This document shows, piece by piece, positions 55,206 through 64,000 of a stretch of 64,000 nt of DNA. Location: the NCBI GenBank assembly GCA_027924585.1, contig BSBM01000361.1, positions 63,207,501 through 63,271,500 on the forward strand, in the 5' to 3' direction. The stretch is from Larix kaempferi (taxonomy: Eukaryota > Streptophyta > Pinopsida > Pinales > Pinaceae). Position 1 is the stretch's first letter. Each line of letters starts with the position of its first letter. Made by a program: the position numbers and the translations under genes. The notes under the pieces are model-generated. The model was given only the letters and a program-made list of their open reading frames with translations, had not been told where the DNA came from and ran no database searches.

Positions 55206-56372
55206 TGTTGATGCCTCAGATATCGTAGCATCAATCAGAAAGGGATTCTCCCCGATAGATGATCCCAATTAGATTATCTACCGTTTGGTATAGGGAATCC
55301 GTCCGGTTAGCGGTTCCAGCAACCGTGGGTTTGGAGTTTAATTCCGATTGTACCGGTTATGGCCCGATCCACCTTTCTTTTGGATTTTATGTTTTTTATG
55401 AGATGCAAGTGCCTAATTTATATCTGATCTAAATGCAAAACTAAACAGATCTAAGTCTAAAGCTGAAGTAAATCTACCTATCCTTGCAGGGAACACATTT
55501 ACAGGATGAGCAATGAGCTGTAACAGATACCATAAAGAAAGAACAGATAGCCATCAATTCTTACAGGTAAAGCTACAGCAAGATAAAAAATCTTTAGAAG
55601 ATAGCTTCTAATTTAATATAAAACACATTTCATTACTCATCAAAGAAAGAAGCAAAATTATCTAATCTAAATGGAAAGAATGCAAGAAACAGATCTAAGT
55701 GTAAACAAACTGAAATAAATCTAAAGATCCTTGCAAGGAGCAAATTTAAAGGCATGAACAATGAGCTATAGGAGTCATCTTAAAGAAAGAACAGCTAGCT
55801 ATTTAATCTAAAGAGAACTCTACAGCAAAGATAAAGATATCAGCAGATAGCTCCTGATTTAATATGAAACACATTCATTGCTCACAAAATAAAGAAAATC
55901 GTTTGCACAGGAAGGAGCAAAAATCATTGCTACAAAGAAATAATTCAGATAGTAGGAATGATCTCACATTACAGTATGGAAATCATCAGAATAGTCCAAT
56001 ACATATCCATCTTTCGTTCCCATGCAAAACGTCCACCTCCGGGCTTTTATTAGAAAACTCGATTTTCAAAGAACCAATACAAGATAGCTCGTACAGGTTT
56101 CAAAAATTCATTCCCTGCCAAAAGTCCTTTCTAATCCTTCCTAACTTCTATTTATAATTACAAATTTGCCCTTTGGGCTGCCATCTGGCCTCTTCCACTT
56201 GTCACCTACAGGAATTTCTTCTAAAATAGACCAAAAAATGTGACTATTCCTTTTACAGAAAATATTTAACAAAAGAAAATGGACAGCTGTCCCATAGCTC
56301 ACGCTTTACACATTTGAGAGCTTAAAAACACAACATATCAGAAATAATATTCTGAAATCAGCGATTTCACTC
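55206..56372. other. 3' flank of the unknown gene, with a ~238-bp tandem duplication
   Basis: Two diverged copies start at about 55428 and 55666 (shared landmarks AACAGATCTAAGT, CCTTGCA and CAATGAGCT). No domain is recognised. In gene sense this is downstream non-coding DNA. Confidence 0.6.
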
Positions 56373-59300
56373 CTACGCGTGAGCTTCTGCTGGAAGAGGA
56401 TCGCCCAAATCAACTGATGCTGCTGATGTTGCCTTAGGAGAGGCACTCGAAACCATTGTTGCTGCTGCTTCTACTTGGGAAGAAGGGATTGAGCTGGCTG
56501 AAATTTCTGCCATTGATGGGGAAGAAGGAATCGAGCCCACTGTTGTTGCTGGAATGGCTGCTGGGAGAGAAGATTCTGGATTTGTTGTCACAGCTGCTAC
56601 TTCTGCCTTCTTCTCCTCTTCTGCTATGTAGCTATACCACATGCCCGTGTCCCTTATGACTATGTTTGCTGCAGCAGGGAACAAGATTTTTTGAGAAGTC
56701 ACATTCTTCCCGAGCTCTGCTCCAATGCTTTGAACTTCTGCTACTGCAGCTTGATGCACTTCTTTGAGCAAATGATTGTGGACTGATGACATTCTGATAT
56801 AATGTTGTAAGTCATCAACTGCTAGGACATCAATTTTCTTCACGTATTCGGTTTGGATACCCAACTCTTCCTTTAGCTCAGCCAAGCGTTGTTCTGAATC
56901 CGGGAAGTCATCGAGGGATTGTGGGAAATTCAGTTTGCACCTGTCATGCACTCCCTTGATTCTTTGATACAGACTGCTGATCTTATCCCTTGTTCCTTGC
57001 ACACTGGCTATCAGCTTACTGCCACAGCTCCTGCACAATTCCAGAAGGGCTATGTCTTCATTAAAACCTTCCACAGACTTAAATGGTAGATGTGTGGGTA
57101 AATCCCCCTTTCCTTCTCACCATTTTATCTGGCTCAAGATATTTGCCTTAACACGGGTATGCTTGGCTTTGAGCCTATGGGCCTCCGCATTAATTTCTTT
57201 TAACCTGACCACCATGGCCTTGAGCTTGCAAACCTCATTAGTGATTAGCTCCTGAGTGTCATGCATTTGCTTCAGGATGTTGCAGGACAGCTCATGGAAG
57301 GGAGACATGTCCATTGTTCTGCTCTCAGCCTGCTCCAATTGCTCAGCTAATGCCCGCTTGTCTGTTTCAAGCTGGGACACTCTGGCTACTGCATCATTCT
57401 TTTCTGCTTCTTCAATCATCATTAGGACTGATAGCTGCTCCTTCTCTTCCTCTAACCGGTTATATTTGTCTGACAACTCTTTATGCTCGGCGTACAGGAA
57501 ATTATACTTGTTCACCACAAGATCCCTGTGGGCTTTCTCATTAGCCACAGTCTGTTGTAGCGTACGAGCTCTCTTCTTTGTCAATACATTTTCTCTAACT
57601 ATAACCCCTACATTGTCCAGTGATGCTTTTGTTGTTCCTACAGTTGCGGATGCCATAGCAAAGGGATCTTTATCTGTATTCTACATTATGGTGACCTCTC
57701 GGTGGGTAATGATGTCCTCCTGGAAGGGACTTTTGATCCTCTCTTCCGATTTGAGGACCATTGCTTTCCTTTTCTTTTCATAGACAAACTCATTCCACCT
57801 GGACACCGTATGTTTTCCCGATGGAGTGTACGGGACAATTAGGCGGTCCATAATGTCTATTTCTTCTTCCGTGGGTGGGGTCCGGACTTCCTGAGCTGGG
57901 TCTACTCCCACATTTTGGGTACCAGAGCCACCTACTTGAGGTGCGTCTATTTCCATGTCTTGGACGCCGGACCCACTTGCTTGGGCATCTTCCCCTGCTT
58001 TCAGCTCTTCTTTCGCTTTCCTTTCTGCCTCAGCTTGTTCAGCTTGCAGCTGATCTTCATTCTCTCTCCGTAGCCTTTCATCTTCAGCCTCTTTCTGCTG
58101 GTGGGCCTCCTCAACCTCTTTCTGCAGCCTTTCATTTTCGGCTTCTTGTTTCATTCTTTCCGCTTCAGCTTCCTGATGCAACCTGGTTTCCTCGGCCTCC
58201 TGCAGTAACCTCGCTTCCTCTCTTAATCTAAGCTTTTCCTGAGCTCGGGCATCATCAGCTTCTTTCTCCTTCTGCTGGCTGGTCTTCTGGATCTTGGTGG
58301 AGCTAGAACTTGCTCCACTGCCTTGGCGAAAGGTTCGCAGCTCATCCATGTTGCTGATGCCCCTGAATACCTCTTCCTCGGCATCGGGATAGTGCGAGTA
58401 CTCAAAATGAGCATAGATTTCCTTACAGTGCTCGTCCACTTTTCCCTTCCTATCATTTTTGTGGAAGATCACTTCACCGAAGTGGAAGGCTTTCAACTCC
58501 TGAACAAACTCTTCGGCTGAGGCAACCCCCGAGAACTTGTAAGCGCCTATGCAGAAAGGTAGAGGGGGAAAGGAAGCCTTATGCTGTTTGTGGAGCATTG
58601 CTCCAATTCCATCCAGGAAGATTTGTCTTACTGCTTCCTTGAGGAACACATAATCTGTGGCATACTGCGGCAAAATGTATGGGGCCTTAGTCCCTCCAAA
58701 CATTCTGAGGTAGGTGCCTTGCTCTGAAAAGTAAAAATCCCCATAATCCTCAAGGACTTCCACATCATTTTCTGACAGGCAGTTGGGCTCCTCCTTGAAT
58801 ATTTTCTCATAGAGGGGCATGATGAACCCCTCACAGATGAGTTTGTAGCTTGGTTTGTAATTCTGGGCCCACATCATCCTGAAAGCGGTATAAACCGGGG
58901 TGGTGGCCTTATCCCATGTGCAGTCCAATTTGGGGAAGTCCACCTTGGCCAAAATACAATCAATCAGATATGAGGACATGAAAAATTCTGCCTTCTTCAA
59001 GCCTAGTCCTTCTCTTGCAGCAACTATCATTGAGGCCAAACTATCTGACATGAGAGTGGCCTAGTCAAACACCGTTCCTTTAAACGCCACGAAGTGGATA
59101 ATATGGACCCACTGAATCTTATACACGGTGCCATCGGGCATGCCGAAGATTCTGCACAGCATCAAGGCGATCAACCTAAAAGGAGGCCTCAGATTCTGGA
59201 CGTCGTATTCGTCATTTCCTTTCTTTCTCAAATGCTTGCCTGCGACCAATAGCTTTTTGGCCATCTCGACGTTGTTCATTTTTCCCAACCATTCATTAGT

Positions 59301-59690
59301 CAGAGATTGTTGGGAGCGGGGAAATTTGTAGGCTGCGGCCAAGTATGCGGGGTGAAATGAGGCAATGGCTATCTTCCCGCTATCATGAATTACTCTTCCT
59401 TCCGCATCGGCATGTTGGAGTATCCATCCGATTACTTCAGCACAGGGGAATAGTTTAGGGCGGGTAGCAGCTCTGGTTATGCCTGAAGCTTTGATATTTA
59501 GATAAATCGATCCCTCTTCTAACAACATGTCCGGGACATCCTGGTCTCGGATCATCCTGTAAATGTCACCCCATCTGATTTCAGGAGGGACACCGGTGGT
59601 GCACCTAGTATCCTGGAGTGAGGTTTCAGTTTTAAGTGGCGTAGGCTTCTTTTCTGTCATTTTAGCCTTCTTCTTACCACCTTTTGGCAT
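56373..59690 (-). pseudogene. Unknown ~1,100-codon frame with coiled coil, three internal stops
   Basis: Four open pieces (59690-59061, 59051-57681, 57656-57117, 57074-56373) share one phase without frameshift. The start at 59690 opens with a basic MPKGGKKKAKMTEKK. Residues 30-370 look globular: YLAAAYKFPRSQQSLTNEWL, RPPFRLIALMLCRIFGMPDG, VYKIQWVHIIHFVAFKGTVF and a Trp/Tyr-rich part. About 370-450 is a Glu/Ala/Gln/Arg-rich helix (QEAEETRLHQEAEAERMKQE) that should form a coiled coil. A second coiled coil fills the 57656-57117 piece. The tail is Ser/Ala/Pro-rich. I recognise no family. It may be a retroelement accessory ORF, comparable in layout to 'putative plant transposon protein', or a captured host gene. 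Confidence 0.6.
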
Positions 59691-60611
59691 TTTGACTTAT
59701 CCCTGATAGCACCCACATACAAGTCATTATGAAAGTGAGCAACATACTGTGAGATTTTAACAGAGATCATCATCGTTTTAATATGTGACTGAGATAAAAC
59801 CAAAATGTGAAGCTGCGTTTTAGGAAGCAAATACACCACTCCAATCTAAATTTAAACATTCTAATTCCTTTAAGGGGCGGGTTTGGAATGTTCTTGCGAG
59901 GATAAGCGCGTTGCGGAAGCAACCTGCTTTTGGCCCAGCCTCTAGGGGGATGGTGTTCTCTGACATGATGCTTTTAAATGATTAGCGGCGGGGAAGTTCG
60001 GGTGAAATAACCCTACGACGAAATAAGGAGCTGCTTTCCGCTTACGATCAAGCGAGGGTTTCGAATGCCATTGTCATTTATGGCTCTTGCCGAGGTGCTC
60101 TGTGGTAGGTTTGAACAGGGGCGATGGCGCCTGTCTCAGAATTTAAAAATGGGTAGTGGCTACGCCAGGAATGAGGCTTATGAAAAAGTCCGGGTGACTA
60201 CAGTTTTAGCTTTCGACTGGGGACATGAAAAGTCCACGGGGCCTCGGGGGGAACTTTGAAAAAAAAAAAACATAAACCCATCCATCCAAAATGACAGCCT
60301 TTTTTAACCAATATACACACGACAGGAGATACGAAATTTAGACCGTATTTGACGGGCAAAACAGCCCATGACGGGCATTTTGCCTGTCAAAATCCAACCA
60401 ATTCCTATCATCTTAGAAAACAAGAACACCAAAGGTAACCTGACGCGTGGAAGACAAAATTTAATGGTTAGAATCCTACCTGGCACTGACGAAGATAGAT
60501 GAATGAGGTGGATGAGTACGAGGTCGAGCGAGCTGAGCTGGAGCGGTCGCGCGGCGTCCAACAGTTTTGCCAATCAAAAATTAACAACGTTTTGGCTCAA
60601 GCCTCCACCGC
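59691..60611 (-). other. Leader upstream of the unknown frame
   Basis: GC-richer than the average of the window, with no recognised domain. Could be 5' untranslated sequence with an intron. Confidence 0.4.
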
Positions 60612-60635
60612 TTATTTAAATAAGTCGGGCACGTG
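60612..60635 (-). promoter_or_regulatory. TATA-like box with adjacent G-box
   Basis: On the minus strand CACGTG (60635-60630) is followed six bases later by TTATTTAAATAAG (60624-60612). This lies about 920 bases upstream of the unknown frame's ATG. A possible 5'-UTR intron runs from CCAG|GTAGGATTC near 60480 to an acceptor TATCAG near 59703. All inferred. Confidence 0.35.
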
Positions 60636-60769
60636 TGGGGCTTTAATACGGTGGGTGGCGTATTAAAACAAGTTTTAAATGTTGTACGCTGCGGTCATGT
60701 CGAGTTGCATTGGTTTGCGTGCGCGACCACCACCGACAGGACGACTTGTGCATTCCATCCGCTATTGCG

Positions 60770-61760
60770 GAAAGACATAGCGAAAGCTTCCGTTGTTTCG
60801 GGGCGCGTCGCGGAAGGAAAACTCAAAACGTTCCGCAAAAGGCTCCCGTGTCGCGGAAGGATAACACAGAGGCTTCTGTTGTTTCAGGAGTTTCTCGCGA
60901 ATGGTGCCCGGTGTTTCGGAAGGATGACTTGAAAGTTCCCACGGCTTCGGAAAGATAAAGTAACGACGCCCGTAACTTAAACAAAAGTTTCTAAGTCTTG
61001 AGGGGTTTCGAAACGATAACTTGAAGATCTCCGCCAATGGCTTCCGCGATTGCGGGAAGGAAACTTGAATGATTCCGCAAATTTCGAAGAAAACTTCAAG
61101 TTCTTTTCAAAGTTTCGAGGAGAGTTGGAAAATGGCGCCCGGTGTTTCGAAAGGAACACCCGAATGTTTCCGCAACTTTTCTCGCCGAGGTTGCGGGAAG
61201 GTAACGCGAAGGCTTCCGCGAAGGCGCCGGAAGAATATCGCCAACGCTTCCGCAACTTCAAGACTTAAAGATTTTGAAAAAGGACTAAGTTACTTGGCGG
61301 ATTCGGGGAAGGTTGGCGAATTTTATCCGCAAGTTTCGGGTGGCTTTCTTGAATTCTTCCTTCGTTTCGGAAGGAATTCGTCACATATTTCCGCCACCTT
61401 TTCAACAATAATTTCGAAACCTCTTCGGGAGACTTATTCAAACGGCTCCCGCCGTTTCGGGAAGAAAATTCGAACGGTTCCGCGGGGCTTTCTTCAGTCG
61501 TTCCGCGAACTTTCAAAAATTCTAAGTCTCCTTTTTCGGGAAGCTTAAACAAACGGCCTCCGCCGTTTCGGGAGGAAAACCTGAATCCCTCCGCGTTTGC
61601 GGAAGGTTTTGACGAAGAACTCCGCCCTTTCGGAAAGGATTGTCTAGTGGCTTCCGTGGCTTTCAGACGAAAGTTTCTAAGTCTTTCTTGGAAGGTTTAT
61701 GCGATTAACTCCCGCTGTTTCGGGAGTGAAAGCTGAATGATTCCACAGAGCTTCCTTCTT
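60770..61760. repeat. CpG-rich array of short imperfect palindromes
   Basis: About two dozen short palindromes of the form CTTCCGC-n-GCGGGAAG are spaced roughly 30-60 bases apart. Clear examples: CTTCCGCGATTGCGGGAAG (61041-61059), CTCCCGCCGTTTCGGGAAG (61446-61464), CCTCCGCGTTTGCGGAAGG (61588-61606). Spacers often hold AACTTGAA or GAAAACT. Short frames on both strands here are by-products. Confidence 0.75.
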
Positions 61761-62059
61761 AAGTTCCGCGACTCTTTCAGAAAGTTTAACTAAGTCCTTC
61801 TCGAGATGTTTAAACAAAGGCTTCCGCCACTGCGAGGCTTTATCAAATCGTTCTGAGATTTCCAGGAAGACTTCATGAAAAAAAAATCTGTTGAGAAACA
61901 AGATTTCCTGGAAGACTTGGGGTGGTTCATGGCAAGATTTTCTATTGAAAAACAAAGTTAAAAGCTGGGAATGGCCCTTAAGGCAGCCTTTCTAAAAAAA
62001 ATTTAAAGGAGGGGCCCCAATATGTACAAAATTTTTGGGGGGATGTTGCTGCAACAATA
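61761..62059. other. Right end of the insertion
   Basis: About 300 bases ending GGGGGGATGTTGCTGCAACA, followed by ATA and the LINE duplication. No gene is recognised. Confidence 0.5.
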
Positions 62060-62064
62060 ACAAT

Positions 62065-62988
62065 ATAATCCTTGTTTAAGAAGCGATCCACTCAAGCTGT
62101 CTCCGAAAAGAGAAAGGTATGGTCATCAAACTTGATTTAGCTAATTCATTTGACCGTGTAAGGCATGATTTTCTGTTTGCAGTGATGGGAAAGTTCGGCT
62201 TCTCAAGCGAGTTCATAAGCTGGGTCAAAGGCTGCGTGGGCGAGCCGTGGATAGCTCCATTGGTCAATGGTCGTCCCACTAGCTTCTTCAAAGCCTCAAG
62301 AGGGCTAAGGCAGTGCTGCTCGTTGTCCCCTCTTCTCTATGCCATCCAAGCTTCATTACTCAGCTTTCAGCTCAATTACTGTCAAGAAATTCATACCCTT
62401 CCAGGACTGAGGATGGCGGATAATGTTCGGGGCATAAATCACGCCCAATTTGCAGACGATACCCTGCTGTTAGGGGGAGCAAGTATTCATTCAGCAAACC
62501 ACTTCAAACAAGAGCTGGAAGTTTACAAAGAGGTTTCAGGAAGCAAAATAAACTTTCAAAAGAGCAAAATCTTCAGCTGGAATTGCTTGATCATAGAACT
62601 AAGGGAGATAGCCAGAACGCTTGGAATGGAAGTAGCATTGGACTGGGATGAGTTCACCTATCTCGGCATCCCCATCTGCAAAACAAAACTCAAATCAGCA
62701 AAGTGGGAGCCAATCCTGGATAAAATAAAGGCAAAAATTCAAATCTGGAGTGCCAACTGGCTGAACCTTGCAGGAAGAATAGTCCTCCTCAAATCAGTCT
62801 TGAACAGCATGCCTATATATCAGTCTTCAATCCTTATGGCCCCCGGAATGGTGATCCGGAAGATAGAAAGCTTTCTCAAGAAGTTCATTTGGGAAGGGGG
62901 GAAAGGGAATGGGAAAAATATGCATCTTATTAGCTGGGAAAAAATCCAAAAGCCCAGGGAAGAAGGAGGCTTCAAATGCGGATTTTAG
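62065..62988 (+). pseudogene. LINE ORF2 RT, C-terminal half
   Basis: The match resumes after the insertion with EAIHSSCLRKEKGMVIKLDL and ANSFDRVRHDFLF, the first catalytic Asp region. GLRQCCSLSPLLYAIQ has Cys and Ser at positions usually Gly and Pro. NHAQFADDTLLLGGAS carries the FADD catalytic pair. The thumb follows with SGSKINFQKSKIFSW and DEFTYLGIPI, then WSANWLNLAGRIVLLKSVLN. A stop near 62080 and a frameshift near 62980 (GGFKCGF, stop) interrupt it. Apart from these, the sequence is well preserved. Confidence 0.88.
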
Positions 62989-64000
62989 CTACTCAAAACC
63001 TTGCCTTAGGCGCCAAGCTGCTCTGGCAGCTGATAACAGGAAAACAAAGTTGGAGTAAAGAGGTCCTTCGTAAAATATACTTTCCAGGAATCAGGAAGAG
63101 ATGTCTAGACGACCCCCCTCCGCTTAGAACTGGCTCTCTGATCTATGATTTATGCATCAAAGCCTTGGATCTCTTCAGGAAGAACCTCTATTGGATCCCT
63201 GGGAACGGGAAATCAATCAAAGTCTGGGAGGACTCAATTCTGGGAGAATTGCCTTTGGGGCAGCACAGGGAAGTGGATAATATTAAACGCTGGCTGACAG
63301 ACAAAGGAGCCTCCACTCTATGGGACATATTAGCATGGCTTGACAACCAATGGGTAGGCTGGGATTTGGGCAATCCCCCCTCAGATTTACAACCAGAAGC
63401 AGATACCCTCTCACGCCTTCTTCAAGGCAAGGCACCCCTAAAAGAAGACTCGAGAGATAAGAGAGGTTGGGGACTAGGCTCAGGAATCTACACAGCCTCA
63501 GAAGGATACAAACTCTTTAAAGCAGTTCCCCATGCTGTTGCCAATCCAGCTATCTGGAATTTTCTTTGGACAAAGCCCTTTATACCCAAAATCGACATGT
63601 TCTACTGTACTTTGGCCCATAAAAGCAACCTCTCAAGAGAAAAATTGAAGAAAAGAGGAATGGAAGGCCCAAACCACTGCCCTCTCTGCAAAAATGATGA
63701 TGAAACCTCGGATCACATTATGCTAGGCTGCCCATTCTCCAAAGAGGTATGGAGAGAAGCACTAGAGACCGCTGGTATAAGTCTCCCAGGCACAATACAG
63801 GACCTCTTCATAGACTGGATGAAGCTCTCCCCATTCTGCCTATCCAAAAAGCCTCTGCTCCAAGCCGCCTGGAGATGGACACCGAAAGCCATCTGCTGGA
63901 AAATTTGGCTGGAGAGGAATAACAGAATTTTCAGGGAACAAGAGCACAATCCATCTAAAATAGCAATGAAAGCCAAAGCAATAGTAGGGGAAGCGCTGGA
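62976..64000 (+). CDS. LINE ORF2 C-terminal region with zf-RVT, cut by the window
   Basis: After the frameshift the frame MRILATQNLALGAKLLWQ continues open to the window end without a stop (342 codons). A Trp-rich part (GKSIKVWEDSILGE, GYKLFKAVP) leads to the zf-RVT domain: WTKPFIPKIDMFYCTLAHKS, then CPLCKNDDETSDHIMLGCPF (C-x2-C...H...C) and VW. The domain is thought to bind nucleic acid in LINE ORF2. The ATG at 62976 is only the first in frame; the real product is the ORF2 fusion. No RNase H is seen before the window ends. Confidence 0.85.
   Translation, partial: MRILATQNLALGAKLLWQLITGKQSWSKEVLRKIYFPGIRKRCLDDPPPLRTGSLIYDLCIKALDLFRKNLYWIPGNGKSIKVWEDSILGELPLGQHREVDNIKRWLTDKGASTLWDILAWLDNQWVGWDLGNPPSDLQPEADTLSRLLQGKAPLKEDSRDKRGWGLGSGIYTASEGYKLFKAVPHAVANPAIWNFLWTKPFIPKIDMFYCTLAHKSNLSREKLKKRGMEGPNHCPLCKNDDETSDHIMLGCPFSKEVWREALETAGISLPGTIQDLFIDWMKLSPFCLSKKPLLQAAWRWTPKAICWKIWLERNNRIFREQEHNPSKIAMKAKAIVGEAL

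Larger units (their letters stand above)
55206..62059 (-). mobile_element. 6.85-kb insertion of unknown class inside the LINE RT
   Basis: The LINE reads CTTGACAAT on the left and ACAATATAATCC on the right, so removal of the insert plus one acaat restores a continuous RT frame. The left end is TGTTGATGCC and the right end reads GTTGCTGCAACAATA, so TG...CA-like ends with a 5-bp duplication are possible, but no paired LTRs were found. Contents, on the minus strand: hairpin-rich DNA, promoter-like stretch, a long unknown frame, and a 3' region with a 238-bp duplication. It could be a degenerate LTR element lacking one or both LTRs, or a captured gene. Confidence 0.75.
51995..64000 (+). mobile_element. 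LINE with ORF1 and ORF2, split by an insertion, cut by the window end
   Basis: ORF1 (52098-53513), ORF2 endonuclease (53513-54272), RT N-part (54273-55205), a foreign insertion (55206-about 62059), RT C-part (62065-62988) and zf-RVT (62976-64000) are collinear on the plus strand. A 5' leader from about 51995 seems present, so this copy is near full length on its left side. Defects are few: an ORF1 stop, a homopolymer frameshift, some stops and a later frameshift. The 3' end lies beyond the window. Confidence 0.92.

Noticed and set aside
57256-57783. 175-codon plus-strand frame
   Set aside because: It is antisense to the coiled-coil part of the unknown gene; Ser/Leu/Cys bias is typical of such shadows.
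61050-61552. Open frames in the palindrome array
   Set aside because: Both strands are open because of the CpG-rich repeat, and neither frame shows a domain.

Overview
The window looks like nuclear DNA of a seed plant with a large, repeat-rich genome. The evidence is two plant-type LINEs with RNase H or zf-RVT tails, Ty3/gypsy, Copia-type and CACTA remains, a pogo/Tc1-mariner element, a tRNA-derived SINE, and long AT-rich stretches without genes. A gymnosperm is plausible from repeat density and spacing, but the sequence does not prove it. I see no intact conventional host gene, no rRNA and no CRISPR array. Almost every long reading frame belongs to a mobile element and carries stop codons or frameshifts.

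Left part (1-12.2 kb): a 5'-truncated, decayed minus-strand LINE (about 330-3641), then AT-rich DNA with a microsatellite and one exon-like degraded frame (10745-11761). From 12210 to 21830 lies a complete minus-strand LTR element with 5-bp target duplication, primer binding site and purine tract. It codes only for gag and protease, so it needed enzymes supplied by a relative. A solo Copia-type LTR (22274-22779), a tRNA-Val-like sequence, a minisatellite with a CACTA-like end, and a gypsy gag/RT fragment follow.

Middle (25.9-42.2 kb): CACTA transposase fragments (TNP2 then DUF4218, minus strand), a SINE, CACTA-like right ends at 29758 and 42165, and a GC-rich stretch leading into about 18 copies of a 56-bp repeat that carries a telo-box in most units. 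Next is a complete TA-flanked pogo-like transposon (31866-37162) with perfect 23-bp terminal inverted repeats and a transposase kept in one frame but broken by seven stops. Then come a perfect 14-residue x4 coding repeat (38476-38637) and a 1.5-kb solo LTR (39679-41154).

Right part (42.9-64 kb): a truncated gypsy end, then a complete but internally deleted gypsy element (46016-50370), in which RT was removed in frame (protease joined to RNase H) and the integrase core was also cut out. From about 52 kb to the window end runs a plus-strand LINE with ORF1 (DUF4283 plus CCHC) and ORF2 (endonuclease, RT, zf-RVT). Its RT is split at 55205 by a 6.85-kb insertion. That insertion holds the least explained material in the window: a minus-strand frame of about 1,100 codons with no family I can name, a promoter-like stretch upstream, and beyond it about 1 kb of CpG-rich DNA made of some two dozen short imperfect palindromes.

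The genes do not form one pathway. The layout is a record of nested insertions, with several non-autonomous elements that could only have moved with enzymes from relatives.
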